From contig CM067366.1 of NCBI GenBank assembly GCA_034401795.1, forward strand, positions 78,421,470 to 78,485,469: a stretch of 64,000 nt of DNA, written 5' to 3'. The translations under genes were made by a program, and so were the position numbers. The DNA comes from Chaetoderma sp. LZ-2023a (lineage: Eukaryota > Mollusca > Caudofoveata > Chaetodermatida > Chaetodermatidae). Shown one piece after another: positions 19,600 to 31,587 of the stretch; position 1 is the stretch's first letter, and each line of letters begins with the position of its first letter. Below the pieces are notes generated by a model. It did no database searches. It was not told where the DNA came from and saw only the letters and a program-made list of their open reading frames with translations.

Positions 19600-20485
19600 T
19601 CTGACTATTAGTTCTGAGGGCTAACATCAGTCCAGAGCAAAACTTCAAGCAAAATTTGACTAAAATGTTCCAAGCGGTATAGATCAGATTTACGGAAAAT
19701 TTAGGAAAAGCCAAGCTAGCTAATGAAAATAAATTGACCAATAAAAATTCTCATTAGTGATCTTGAAGCCTATCAGCATAACACTGTTCCCACATCCTTC
19801 TAGCCAAATTTGCTTGCCATCCAATAAGCGCCTAAATTCTGTAATAAAATCTAAGATTTTCACCAAATAAATTGATCAATAAACTGAACAGAATTTTTAG
19901 AGCCTACCAGAAAACCAAAATTCTGAATAGTTAGAGCCTACTGACTACTATAGAATCCTTCCAACCAAATTCTGTCAAGCCGCTAAGAAACATTTTGACA
20001 ATTTCCGGTAAACTTTTCATAAAATCTAACATTTTCACCCAAAAAGTGAACCAATCAAAATTCTGAATAAACCATCTGGAGCATACCCTGATTGGATCAT
20101 TCTAGTTAAATTTTGTTGAAATGTCAAGCAGCTGAGGAGCGTTTAGCCAATTTACAGTACATTTCTCAAAATCCCCCCAAAAAAGATCAATCGAAATTCA
20201 GAATAGAAGTTCTAGAGCCTGCCACCATATATATGGTCTACCTAACCAAATTTGGTTGAAATCCCCTACACCCTCCCGGCTTCCCCCAAAAAGAAAAAAT
20301 ATTGCCCTATCAAAATTCTGGATACAAGTTCTGAAGCCTACACCCAGGGTCCTTCGAGCCAAATTAGGTTGAAATCCATCATGCGGCTGAGGACTAATGT
20401 TTTTAAGCAAAAGTTGACAGTTTGACGGATACTCACCACGTGATGGCATGAGCTCACTTAACCCTTCATGCCAGGCGAGCTAATA
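19600..20485. repeat. Degenerate tandem core repeats, pearl/HINE-like (array 1)
   Basis: A unit of roughly 150-175 bp recurs with hallmarks 'caatcaaaattctgaata', 'ttctagagcctaccaccata', 'gccaaatttggttgaaat' and 'aatttccggtaaa'. The array ends with 'gccaggcgagctaataat'. Bivalve pearl elements and other Helentron-associated elements have such core tandem repeats, which is the basis of the family guess. No protein is encoded. Confidence 0.6.
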
Positions 20486-20984
20486 ATAGGACAAAAATAA
20501 AATTAAATCATGATGCCAGCATCTAGATTCAAGATAATTTATTTTCATATAATTAAATTTTTTTTTTTATATTACATACAGGATGGAATATGACACAATA
20601 TGGATTGTATTATCTCCCTCTAATATATCCATTGAGAAATAATTATGAGCCTATGTCCAACTGTTCAAAATCTACCCCATCCAAAAAAGTTTTCATGAAC
20701 TTTGTTTGCGAAGGGAAATACATCTGACGATAACAAAACTATTTTGCTTAAATGTCACAGTGGTCACATATGCCGGGATCTATAGACCTCACTTTTTTAA
20801 TGGTGATCCATACAGATCGGTACACTGGAAACTTCAAAGATCCCTGGAATTTTGTATTGATCTGTACAGTAGTATTGCACCGAAAATTACAAAACATTAT
20901 TTTACTCAGAGGGCTCCGCAGTCAGTGAAAATACTTTCTCTATGTAGTAGGTAGCAATTTTATTCAGAGCCTTCATATTATTAA

Positions 20985-21835
20985 ACAAGAGGCCCAATGC
21001 CCTGTGGTGCTCACCAGGACCATTAGCATTTGAACCATTTGCATTTAAGTAGACATCCAAGATGACCACCAAAAGAATTGACCAATCAAAATTCTGTATC
21101 TGCGTTATGAAGCCTATCCACCTAGGGTCCTTGCAGGTGAGTTTGATTGAAATCGGCTAAGTGAGTTAATGAGGTGTAGCCGTTTGACTGATTTACCAAA
21201 ACTTTTGGAAAATCCAAAATGGTCACAAGAAAAATTAACCAATCAAAATTCTGTATACAAGATCTGAAGGCTACCACCATAGTGTCCTTCCATCCAAGTC
21301 TGGTTGAAATTGCCCAAGCACTTAATGAGGCCTAGCGTTTTAAACAATATCCTGTGAATTTGTCATAAATTCCAGATTTTCACAAAAAAATTGACCAATC
21401 AAAATTCTGTAAATTTTGTATACAATTTCTGAAACCTACCCCCATATGGTTCTTCCAGCCAAACTAGGTTGGAATCCGACAAGCGGTTAATGAGAAGTAG
21501 TGTTTTGACTATTTCCGGTAATTTAAAAAAATAAAATCAAAGATTTTAACCCAAAAAGTTAAACAATCAGAAATTTTAATATAATTCTATAGCCTACCTC
21601 CATATGATTCTTCAAGCCAGATTTGGCTGAAATCTGTCAAGCAGCTATAGAGTAGCATTTTGACCAATTCCGGTACATTTTTTCATAAAATCTAAGATTT
21701 TCACGCAAAAAATTTATCAATAAAAATTGTGAATAGAATTTCTACAACCTACCACGATAGAATCAGTCTAGATAAATTTGTTTGAAATATGTCAAGTAGC
21801 TATAAGGATGACAATTTCCGGTAAATCACCCCCCC
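20985..21835. repeat. Degenerate tandem core repeats, pearl/HINE-like (array 2)
   Basis: It starts with 'aagaggcccaatgccctgtg' and 'gtgctcacca', a boundary that recurs in diverged form at about 63,690. It holds at least five units of the same roughly 160-bp core as array 1 and ends at a C homopolymer at 21,830. Confidence 0.6.
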
Positions 21836-22500
21836 CCCCCCACCCCCGGGTCTGAAAGCTGGATGATATAGCGATCAGCATGTCCGTCCGTCTGTCCCCG
21901 TCTTGTCAACGCAACTCCTGTTAGAGGTTCCAATGGATTAACTTAAAATTGTGTCCACATCGTCAGTATCATGTGCAGATGTGCATGTGCTTTTTTCACG
22001 GCAAAAAAAGTATTCGCTGCAGAGTTATCGCCCTTTAAATATCTTAAAGCTGATACATAAACTGCATTTGTGCTATCCATATACCTGTACATCCATCCAG
22101 GTGTCCAAAATGTATGTATGCCCCTCTGTCGGACAATCATTTCTTGTTAACGAACTCCTCCGATAGATCTCAATGGATTAACTTAAAATTTTGTCGACAA
22201 TATCAGTATCATGTGCAGCTGTGCATGTGCTTTTTTCGCGGCCAAAAAATTATTCACTACAGAGTTATCACCCTTTAAATATCTTAAAGCCAATACATAA
22301 ACTGCACACTTAGTGACAAATGAATTTAGGAGGAGTTGCATTTTTCATTGATTAATTTTTCTAAAATATTGTCCTTTACAATTAATGTTACATGTATGTC
22401 CACTCTTGATGAATGTTACTCTGAAATGTTTGGATGCAGGGTGGCAGGGGGGGGGGGGGGGGGGGGGGGGAGGGGGGGGGGGGGGGGGGGGGGGGGGAGG
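21836..22500 (+). repeat. Dispersed repeat with duplicated 290-bp unit, ends in a 53-nt G tract
   Basis: Two tandem units of about 270-290 bp share 'atggattaacttaaaatt', 'agtatcatgtgcag' and 'agagttatc.cccttt'. The whole segment is the inverse of material at 36,520-37,700. The G tract at 22,447-22,499 contains a single A and yields spurious glycine or proline frames. Confidence 0.75.
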
Positions 22501-23240
22501 TATGCCGTCTTCTGATGGCTCTTGTTCCATAAAATCAAAGATTTTCACCCAAAAATTTATCAATCAAAATTCTGAATAGAAGTTCTGGATTCTACCAGGA
22601 TAGGGTCAATCTAGCCAAAGTTGGTTAAAATATGTCAAGCAACTAAGGAGAAGTAGCGTTTTGACAATTTCTGGTAAATTTTTCATAAAATCTAAGATTT
22701 TTCACACAAAAAATGTATCAATCAAAATTCTCAATAGACCTCCTAGAGCCTACCACCATAGAATCCATCTTGTCAAATTTGCTTGAAATATGTTAAGCAG
22801 CTAAGGAGTAGCATTTTGACCATTTCTGCTAGATTCTTACCCCCCAAAAATGATAAATTAACTATGACTGAAATCGCTTAGAATGTTAAGAAGAAGCAAT
22901 TTGACAATTTCCAGTACATTTTTAATAAAATTTAAGATTTTCACGCAAAAAATTGATGAATCAAAATTCTGAATGGAAGTTCTAGAGCCTACCGCCATAG
23001 GATCATTCTAGCCAAATTTGATTAAAATCCACCAAGCGGTTTAGGAGGATACATTTTAAAGCAAAAGTTTGACGGATGGTCGCCATGGCATAAGCTCACT
23101 TGGCCATTCTGGCCAGCTGAGCTAAGCTAATAATTAAAATCGGTTCTTGGTCATTTAAAGGAAAGGTTGCCGGCCGATGGACGGTCGCCATAGTATACAC
23201 TTACATGGCCTAAAGGCCAGGTGAGCTAGTAATATCATAG
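22501..23240. repeat. Pearl/HINE-like core repeats ending in hairpins (array 3)
   Basis: Four or so units of the same core repeat are followed by two terminus-like structures. At 23,101-23,115 the palindrome 'tggccattctggcca' precedes 'gctgagctaa'. At 23,206-23,219 'tggcctaaaggcca' precedes 'ggtgagctag' and a T. A small GC hairpin a few bases before CTAG-T resembles Helitron-type 3' ends, although the spacing here is shorter than classical. Confidence 0.55.
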
Positions 23241-23635
23241 CCATTCAGTGATTCATGAATTCAATATTTTCAGGTTGGTGAGATATGCAGATACTGAAAT
23301 CAATCTTGTTTAATATGTACTAATTGCATTTTCTCTCCTACAGGTGCAAGGTCTATGCACAAGATGCGACAAGGCGTCAGAACGTGGTTAACCCGGATGC
23401 AGATGTGTGGCTGAAAACCAAGGCAATGCAGCAGCAAGAACCACATCCAAATAAAGATAACATACAGACAGGCCTGTGGACTAAATCGCTAGAAAATCTA
23501 CCAGTGCTTTTTGGCGAAGGGCAGATCTATGGGCATATGGGAGGTGTTACTGAAAAGCATAGAACATCTGGATACAATATGTGTAAATGTGGCAAGGTAG
23601 AGAATGTTTTAACTTGTGCTGTTGATCAACATTGC

Positions 23636-23815
23636 AATTCTCCTTTGATCAATACTCACCATTCTATTACTTCTGATACAGCTAGCCTGGATAGGTGGGC
23701 CCTAGGACTATAGACTTAGTAAGCTTTACCGACTCCTGGAACCGGGTACTCGGCTCCCAACTGCCGAGTACCCGTTTGCCATGAAGCTCATTCTTGTTTG
23801 CATAGCAACAAGAGA
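23636..23815. repeat. Left inverted terminal repeat of DIRS copy A
   Basis: 'caatactcaccattctatta' and the following 140 bp, including 'ctagcctggata' and 'gggtactcggc', are inverted at the right end of the element. Confidence 0.9.
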
Positions 23816-24540
23816 CACATGCTTTTTTGCAGTTGGAAGTCTTGAGTTTATATTAAGTCTTTTTTCTGTGTAATTGTGATAGCTTTGTGCGCTGTCTAAG
23901 GATATATTGGATTACCATGGATGCTACCGATGATAACCAGGTTGTATATTTCCATGTTATTCCATAGTTAAAAGACTTAGGTCTTCAAAATTTCGTCTGT
24001 GTCGCATGTTCCAATTTCTAACCCCAAAGAATCTGGGACGTGTGTTAACAACGAAATATGCCAGATGATCGCCTTCCTTTAAACCCCAACAGGTGATCGC
24101 TAGATATGAAATTAGGTGTTGGCTTGACAGTGTTTTCAACAGGAAAATCGGCTGACGTCGTTCTCCGTAAGATCCGAGCGGGTGACGTCACACCGTGTTA
24201 CTCAGATGTTTATGTGAAGAAAATGTTTCATTAATTCGCGCATCTGATTCTAGGTGCTGCATACTTTAATTGGTACCAGAAAAACTTTGGAATTTTCAAG
24301 TTTTGCGTGTTATCACGATCTGTTTGCAATAATCAGTGGTTTCAAAATTCTTGATTTAGATGTGTGGTCTGCGGTTTTACCATGTGCTACAGCAGTTTGT
24401 TTACATTTTGTTGTTTCTTCACATATCGTTTTGGCCTTCGTTAGGAGTATAATTTATATTTATTAGTAAATATACCCCGAATGCTATGCGATATGATTCC
24501 TGGTTCTGTTATACATCCTTGAGGATCTTCCATTCCTGCT

Positions 24541-26697
24541 TTGTTCCGCTTGCTTATTGTAGGTTTGTGCTTATTTATAGGCCAAGCCAGCCCGCCATCA
24601 TGTGACGAGTGCCACAAATTCGTAAAGGTTCTGTTCAAGGACCATGACTGTTTCCGCTGTACTAAGTGTAATCTTGACAGTAGGTGTAACGTTTGCGCAG
24701 TGTGGTCGGTCGATATGATGCTTAAGTTCCTTGCCCAGAAGGATTTGGCAGGGTCTGATGCGGGGTCAGGTGGTACAAAAGTAAATCGTGTAGCATCCGT
24801 TTCGACCCTTGGGGGCGTTCCACGTCTGCAACCGGAGGTGGAGGAGATGGCACCACCGGCGTGGTTTGGTCCTGCTATGCAAGTCTTCTTGCATAGCGTT
24901 CTGCCCACGCTGGTGTCGTCCCTGCCGCCAAAAGTTGTAGGGCAGTCTCCCCATGTTTGATTCGGACCCTATCCTTGGACAGGGTTCTGCACTGGCCACC
25001 GAGGGAGCCATCTCGTACGGCCCCCTGGCAGTCCTGTCGGGCTCTGGCCTGATGGGCTCTGTCTCTCTGCGGCCACCTCCGAGTGGTCCAGTAGCGGTGG
25101 CCGGTCCGTCAGGCATGGGAGCCGTCCGCCAGCATGGCTCCACGGTTTCCTCGTCTAGTGACGACTCTTCGGGGTCTGGAGATGAGAAAGCTGAGGAGGA
25201 GAGGTTGCTGCGGCCTGTGATGCCGTGGGTGGAGAGCGTGGAGGTCGATTCCATCCTGGATGGAACCGTCCTCCATCTGTCTGGCATGGCGCAAGCCAGG
25301 GCAGCGGCTCCGCCCATGGTTGAGGCCACTCCGGTACCAGGCACCGGTCCTGTGATGGGTGGTTTGCTGCCAACCGACATGGTGACGGGTGTAGCGGGCC
25401 AGGCGTGGTACTCACCTATCTCGCCTGGTCCAGCAGTCAGACATGGGGTGCCGTTGGCACCTGTGTTTGGCCACGGTTCTTCAACTGCTACGGGTCCGCA
25501 TGGTTTTCCGTGCGGGCCTACTCCATGGACTGGTGTGTTCCATGGGGTGGCGGTGGAACCGTACGGTACCAGAGTTACTGGCATATCAGCAATGGCCCCT
25601 AGCCGGGAGGCCGTTGCTGGTAGGGCCGTGAACATGTCAATGGGTAACGTGTTCACGGGAGTGTCCTCCTCGGAAACAGATTGGTCTAAGGCTCAGGCTT
25701 GGCTAGCCAGGGTAGACCCGTCTGTGGACCACGGCCGAGGAGGATGCACCCCGTCCATCGGTTGCATCAATTAGGATGGGGATCTTGCCCACAGCCCGGA
25801 TCCAGTCTATTGGACTGGATCCAAGGTTTATGAAGTTGCTTGATGCTATTTATAGCAAACAACTCCTGACCAAGGGCCAGCTTCCTGCGGCCTCCAGGGA
25901 GGTGCGGGCGAGGTGTTGTATTCCATGGCGGGAATATGACAGGTATGGTGTTGTCCCGTCGGTCACCGAGGATGACCGCTGGGTACTGGGGGTCCAGAGT
26001 GCTGGAGCGTGTGTCCCCGCCCCGGCACTGGTGGACAAAGCTCAGGTACACCTGATGAAGTCCTGTCCCTATGTGATGAGGGGTGAGGGCAGCAATGAGT
26101 GCTGTCAACCACTCTTATCACCTACTTCAGTCAGTGTGGGTTGAAGCGGGGGCAGGCCACCCTCTGCCACCTGTGGTGCTTTCGTGCGTTAATGATGGCC
26201 TGGTGCTGTCTATGGATGCATTTGCAAGGGTGCTGGCGCGTGTGACTAAGTCCAGGAGGCAGATGGTCCTTGACCATATGCGTCCGGCTACTGCCGTCAG
26301 GGAGGGTCTTCTTGGGACGCCCCTGACAGGCCTTAGCATCTTTGGTGGCCAAGCACGGGCCATCTTAGAGGACATGGCCAGCATTGCGCAGAATCGGTTG
26401 GCGGTTAATCTGCAGCTAGAGCTAGTGTGTCAGGCACACACACTACGGGCTGTAGCCAAGCCGCTGACCGGACAACCTGCTAAGAAGCAGAAAAAGCACA
26501 AAAGCAAGGCGAAAGCTAAGCTTAGTGCTGCTTCTGTTTCTACTGGGTTTTCTCAGCCACCTCCGGTGAAGATCGCCAAGAAGGTTGTGGAGGCCCCTAC
26601 CCTCCCCAATGTTTCTCCTGATCGCCCGAGAGGCGGGAAGGGCAAGGGGAAGGGTAAGTCCTCAAAGGGCGGAAAGAAGGGAGCGGATCATACCTGA
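24541..26697 (+). pseudogene. DIRS gag-like polyprotein (copy A), frameshifted
   Basis: Four overlapping frames follow each other. The first has a cysteine and histidine cluster, CDECHKFVKVLFKDHDCFRC then TKCNLDSRCNVCAVW, which looks like a zinc-binding head. The second is low-complexity Gly, Pro, Ser and Val. The third has SIGLDPRFMKLLDAIY and resembles DIRS gag. The fourth has PATAVREGLLGTPLTG and a basic Lys/Gly tail (RGGKGKGKGKSSKGGKKG), likely nucleic-acid binding. Frames change near 24,955, 25,775 and 26,100, so it is inactive. The apparent start at 24,541 is just the first Met in an open stretch. Confidence 0.75.
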
Positions 26698-27700
26698 GGG
26701 TACGAGGGCTCCCTTCGTATCTGCCTGGACCACACCTGTGCGACAGGAACAGCGGTGCCAGTTAGACCAGCCAAGCCAAAAGCCAAAATGGTTCTCTCTA
26801 TCTCTCATCAAGAGAGGGGGGGGGGATCGGATCACGAGCCAGAGACCCCCATTAGGCGTCGATACGTCCATAGTGGGTGGAAGGCTCATGCATTTCGTCG
26901 AGGCTTGGCGAGGTGTGACGTCAGACAGTCTGGTCCTGGGATGGTTATCCCAGGGGTACATGCCGGAGTGGTGGGACTTTCCACCACAGAATCTGTCTTT
27001 GGCACCTGTCTGGACACCCATACCAAGGGAACCAGACAAGTTAGAAGCCATTCAAAATGAAGTGTCAGGTCTGCTTCTGAAGGGAGCAATAAAACCAGCA
27101 AACTAGAACACTCCAGGCTTCTATTCAAACATGATCCTTGTCCCCAAGAGCACAGGGGGATGGAGACCCATACTCAATCTCAGGCCATTAAATTGGTTTA
27201 TCCATACGCCTCAGTTTCAGATGGAAACGCCGAGGTCGGTAATGGCAGGATTGAGGAAAGGAAAGTGGTGTGTATCGATCGATCTGAAAGATGCATATTT
27301 CCACATTCCAATGAATGGGAATTGTCACAGGTTTCTGAGATTTGCGTTTCAGAATCAAGTATGGGAGTTTATAGTCCTCCCTTTCGGCCTGTCGACAGCT
27401 CCACGAGTTTTCACCAGACTGGTCCTTGCGCTGACAGCGTTTCTCAGAAAAGAGAACGTGGCGCTTCACACCTACATAGACGATTGGCTGATCAAAGCAG
27501 ACACACATCAGTCAGGTTAGAGGTGGATACTGCTCTGACTCTGAAGTTGCTTTCAGATCTAGGCTGGATAGTCAACAAGGAGAAATCCGAGTGGGCACCC
27601 ACTCAACATTTCGTTTATTTAAGGATGCGATTTCATCTCGAGGAGGGCAGGGTTTACCGTCAGAGCCCAGAGTGGTGTCTCTGTTAGCCATCCTCAAGAG
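26698..27700 (+). pseudogene. DIRS reverse transcriptase (copy A)
   Basis: The order of blocks is GGRLMHFVEAWR, NEVSGLLLKGAIKP, MILVPKSTGGWRPILNLRPL, SIDLKDAYFHIPM (box A), LPFGLSTAPRVFTRL and HTYIDDWLIKA (catalytic box, intact), then LGWIVNKEKSEW. A TAG at 27,104 splits the N-terminal part. Frameshifts follow near 27,510 and 27,660. The motifs match DIRS/Ty3-like reverse transcriptases and lack the LINE pattern. Confidence 0.9.
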
Positions 27701-28790
27701 TTTTCGATTGGGAAACCACATTCAGGCGAGGCGGTTTCTTCAGATGCTGGGCATGATGGTCTCCATGGAGCAGGTAATCCCGTACGCTGTTCTGATGCGA
27801 AGACCTATCCAGTTGTATATGATGTCTCTGTGGAAACAGAGAACAGAACCCCTGTCAAAACTGGTGCCAGTTTTGGAGCCAATAATGTCGCATCTTGTAT
27901 GGTGGAAAGAGCGTCAGAATCTCCTAGTAGGAGTTTCGCTGCACCTACCCCACCCCCAGCTGTCCGTGTACACGGATGCATCGCTGGATGGATGGGGCGG
28001 CATGCCTGGGAGAACACAAGGTCTTGGGCACATGGACTCTCCAAGAGAGCCAGCTGCATATAGATCTGTTGGAAATGATGGCAGTGGAACTGGCATTGGA
28101 AAAGTTTCTTCCAAAAGTCAGGGGCAAGGTGATATTGATACGGTCAGACAACTCGACAATAGTATCATACATAAATCTCCAAGGTGGGACAAAGTCACTC
28201 ACACTATGTATCAAAGTGTGGCACTTGATTCAATGGTGCAGGAATTACTCGGTTGTTTTGAAAGCAGCTCACATTCCTGGGCGATTGAACATTCTGGCGG
28301 ATGCTTTGTCTTGCAGACAGAGAATTCGGCCAACAGAATGGTCTCTCAACCATCCAGTTCTACACAGGATCTTCGAGCATTGGGGCAAACCCAACGTGGA
28401 CTTGTTCGCCACAAGGGAAAATGCTCAAATCATGACTTATGTCTCGCCGATTCCAGATCCAAATACCATCGATACAGATGCTCTGGCGATAAGCTGGAGA
28501 GGGATGCACGCATACGCGTACCCACCCACCATTCTTCTACCGAAGATATTGGTGAAGATCAGGGAGGAGCCGTGCCTGGTCCTGCTAATAGCGCCATTTT
28601 GGCCCAGCAGGGCGTGGTTCACGGATCTTCTAGATCTGCTGGTGGGAAATCCAGTGCAGTTACCCGAGATTCTGAACATAATCTCCCAGGCCAAGGGACG
28701 CTTCCTGCACGAGCATCCCGAAATGTTCAAATTGACTGTGTGGATGTTATCAAACAATGTTCCACGTCGGAAGGCTTTTCTCGACAAGCT
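27700..28790 (+). pseudogene. DIRS RNase H and connection (copy A)
   Basis: All four acidic residues of RNase H can be placed: TDASLDGWGG, LLEMMAVELAL, LIRSDNSTIV and HIPGRLNILADALS. The frame changes near 28,005. The following region WGKPNVDLFATREN and LLIAPFWPSRAWFTDLLDLL is the conserved post-RNase H segment of DIRS elements; the FWP block also survives in the other copies in this window. Confidence 0.88.
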
Positions 28791-29758
28791 GCAGATTTCA
28801 TCGCAGCTGCGAGGAGGTCAACCTTCAAGTCATATAACAACAAGGTTAACAGATTTGCAGACTGGTGTGAAGAAAAGGGTATTGATACCTTTCAATCCAC
28901 TATTCAGCAAACAGCAGACTTTCTCTGTGGGCTGTTCTTTTCAGGACTAGCTCCTGTCACAATTGCTGGATACAAGTCAGCTTTGGCATCAGTTATCCCT
29001 TGTCTAGCCAACAGGGATAGTCCAGAGGTGGCCCAGTTGAATGTGATGGTGAAGGGAATGAGCAATCTCCGACCGAGACAACCGGTAGTCATTCCAGCCT
29101 GGAGTCTATCTTTAGTGCTTAATGTACTGGCCAAGCACCCTTTCGAACCGTTGCGTTCGGCTAGTCTAAAGCATTTGACTCTAAAGGTGGTCTTTCTATT
29201 TGCAGCTTACTCATGCTAGAAGGCGCAGTGAGATCCATGCACTTTCAGGAGAGAGGGACCGATTTATTGTCTCCGGAGAGGGTCTGCATCTACTACCAAG
29301 AGCAGAGTTTATGTCAAAGAAATAATCTTTGAGATATCCCGGCAAACCGATCATTATACCGAAACTAACTAGGTTTGATCGTGATGCCAGTGTCTGGTGC
29401 CCAGTCCGTGCTTTGACTAAGTACAAGAAACGGACAGACTCGTTACGGTCGAATGATAGACATCTGTGGATATGCCATAAGAAGCCATATGGTGCCGCAT
29501 CCATGAAGTCTATCTCTCATTGGGTAGTCGAATGCATTCAGACTACTCATGAGATTGCGACTGGGCACCAGGTGCAATGCGCAAGGGAACATGATGTTAG
29601 AGGAATAGCCGCCTAGACCGCCCTTTACAATGGTGTTCCGTTAGAGGACATTGTGGCTGTTGCACAATGGCACTGTGAGTCCTCTTTCATGGATTACTAT
29701 ATGAGGGATGTGTCAGACTCCGCCAATCCACTCGCTTTAGCTGTTTTGAAACGATAGT
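28790..29758 (+). pseudogene. DIRS tyrosine recombinase (copy A)
   Basis: The N-terminal arm reads RRSTFKSYNNKVNRFADWCE and LAPVTIAGYKSALASVIP. After a frameshift near 29,215 the first catalytic arginine is in ARRRSEIHALSG. The His-x-x-Arg box is EHDVRGIA. The likely nucleophile is in SSFMDYYMRDV, followed by a stop at 29,758. Stops at about 29,323 and 29,614 interrupt it. The complete set of catalytic residues can be recognised, which makes this the best preserved recombinase here. Confidence 0.87.
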
Positions 29759-30239
29759 TAAATGACCACACTGCTCTTCTCCCTTGTTTGGCATGAATTA
29801 AGAAGCAGACATGGTCGAGCGTGAGGATGTCAACCAGATTGTGTCACTGATGGCCAGACAAGTGAATAGTTGGAGGCGCCACGTCTGGAATCCAAATATC
29901 ATGAGGTAATTCAAGATTGAGAGTTTTTTGTATTATGTCTATATATCATGTTCATTCATCTTATATATTCATGCTCATTCCCAGGCTAATATATGCAAAG
30001 AGCAGTTAACCCTCTTGGCATATTTGTGTTTCAGGCGAGATGCATGTTCGTGAGTTCTCTCCCTTTTCTTAGGAGAAAAGGGGGGGGGGGGGGCAGTGAT
30101 GCGAATGTGATTCGGTTCCGTTAACTTGATGGTCCTTTTAGGTCTCCATTAATCAAGTTTAAGTCTAGCTCTTTCTCCAAGGGGCAAAAGTAGCAATTGA
30201 TGGCGTGCCCCTTCCCACCAGGTTACTGACTAAATCTGG

Positions 30240-30591
30240 TGTATATCAGAAGTAATAGAATAGTGAGTATTGATCGAAGGAGAATGAAGGAAATTTCAAT
30301 TTCACTTTCTCAGAGATCTAACAATACTCACCATTCTATTACGGACCCAGCCTCCCAGCCCCACGGAGGCAAGCCATGGGTATCTCTTGTTTGGTGGCTA
30401 TGCAAACAATATGAGCTTCATGGCAAACGGGTACTCGGCAGTTGGGAGCCAAGTACCCGGTTCCAGGAGTCGGTAAAGCTTACTAAGTCTATAGTCCTAG
30501 GGCCCAGCTATCCAGGCTAGCTGTATCAGATGTAATAGAATGGTGAGTATTGCTAGATCTCGGAGAAAGGGAAATTGAAATTTCCTTCAGA
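30240..30591. repeat. Internal complementary region and right inverted terminal repeat of DIRS copy A
   Basis: 'tcagaagtaatagaatagtg' at 30,246 is the inverse of the left outer end, and 'ctttctcagagatctaacaa' at 30,306 is the inverse of the right outer end at 30,545-30,591. The right terminal repeat proper runs from about 30,388. This bipartite complementarity is diagnostic for DIRS-type replication. Confidence 0.88.
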
Positions 30592-31587
30592 CTGTGACTC
30601 GGGCTTATAGAATAAAATATTCAGATTCAGACACATAAATAAGTCGAGGTCGTTTGAATAGCAAACATTCTTAGAAAATTTGATAGTGGATCAAATAAAA
30701 TACCGAGTTCATTGAAAGAAGTTACTAGTTACTTTCTGTTTAACACGCGAAGTTTTTATTTATGTATTTTCGGTCACCGGTTTTCGTACGTTACTTTATG
30801 CGACTGTAACGATATGCTGATGTTAAACAACGTTTATTATACACACGGCGTACAAAAACATTAGCTGAAACTTACGATGCACAATCACCGACTTAATATA
30901 CATGTAGAGTTAAAACGTATCATGACTAGGGTAGTACGAGCACGTGTTGCAATCTAAATAACAACACAAGTACACATATTGATGCAAGGCATCAATGGTA
31001 AAAAGAGTGCCCGGAGGTTATTATAATTCTGAGAATAAACCCAACTTTTTCATGAAAAAATGAAGTTATATAAAGGCATACAAGCCACTTATGACAAAAA
31101 TATATGCGGACAATAAACACAAAAGAAGGAATATTTCTTGTAAAAAGATATGGGCAGTATTAGCTATGGGCTAGGAAAAGCAGCTTATATTTTTGGTCAG
31201 TCCAACAATTTTTCAATCCATCCTTTTTCTCCAGGCCAAACTCCTTAACAGAGTGAGGAACAGACAAAATTAAGAGCTACCGGTGATGAGAAAATTGCAC
31301 TACACCATCAACAGAGCGGATCAAATTTGGGTCATTAGGCATCAACAACTTGTAAAGATAAAGAAATCAACAGAACTGGCAACCCAGTCAGTAGAAAATC
31401 AGCGCAAGAAGAAGTACAGACCCTGACACCCAACCAAACATATTAAAGAAAAACTGTAAAGAATAATTTAAACCTAAATCTTGATACCTTCTTAAACAGA
31501 CGTGAAGAGCTTATTACCAGGAAATATATTGGTGAAATATACACTGCAATGCTAGTGAAATGCACAAAGCAAGTATAATTTTTATGC
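30592..31587. other. No gene seen
   Basis: AT-rich sequence without recognised domains. Short open frames here lack composition or motifs suggesting protein. Confidence 0.5.

Larger units (their letters stand above)
18657..23635 (+). pseudogene. Broken two-exon host-type gene with a SAP-like motif
   Basis: Exon 1 (18,657-18,843) starts at ATG, reads DIPGARLVNPFECAS, then after a one-base frame break LKRWPKCRNAS and GKKPALIDR, a SAP-like helix-turn-helix pattern. It ends at a consensus donor CAG|GTAAGT. Exon 2 (23,344-23,635) follows a pyrimidine-rich acceptor and joins in phase: CKVYAQDATRR, WTKSLENLPVLFGEGQIYGH. The pattern resembles invertebrate proteins that combine a SAP-like head with SWIM or YqaJ-like modules, a family call I make by memory only. 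Exon 2 is cut by a DIRS element. With a frameshift plus an insertion it is a pseudogene. Confidence 0.6.
23636..30591 (+). mobile_element. DIRS-like retrotransposon (copy A), nearly full length, inactive
   Basis: Inverted terminal repeats of about 165-200 bp lie at 23,636-23,815 and 30,388-30,591. Between them are gag, reverse transcriptase, RNase H and a tyrosine recombinase in that order, then an internal complementary region at 30,240-30,360 that pairs with the outer ends of both repeats. That is the DIRS layout. Target duplications are not expected for this group and none is seen. At least five frameshifts plus stops make it non-functional. It is inserted in exon 2 of the SAP-like gene. 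Confidence 0.92.

Noticed and set aside
22345..22579. Polyproline or polyglycine proteins
   Set aside because: They come from the 53-nt G tract and have no other coding signal.
24541..24960. Secreted protein with signal peptide (MFRLLIVGLCLFIG)
   Set aside because: The hydrophobic start is just an upstream in-frame stretch; the cysteine cluster behind it and the position inside the DIRS terminal repeats mark it as the gag head.
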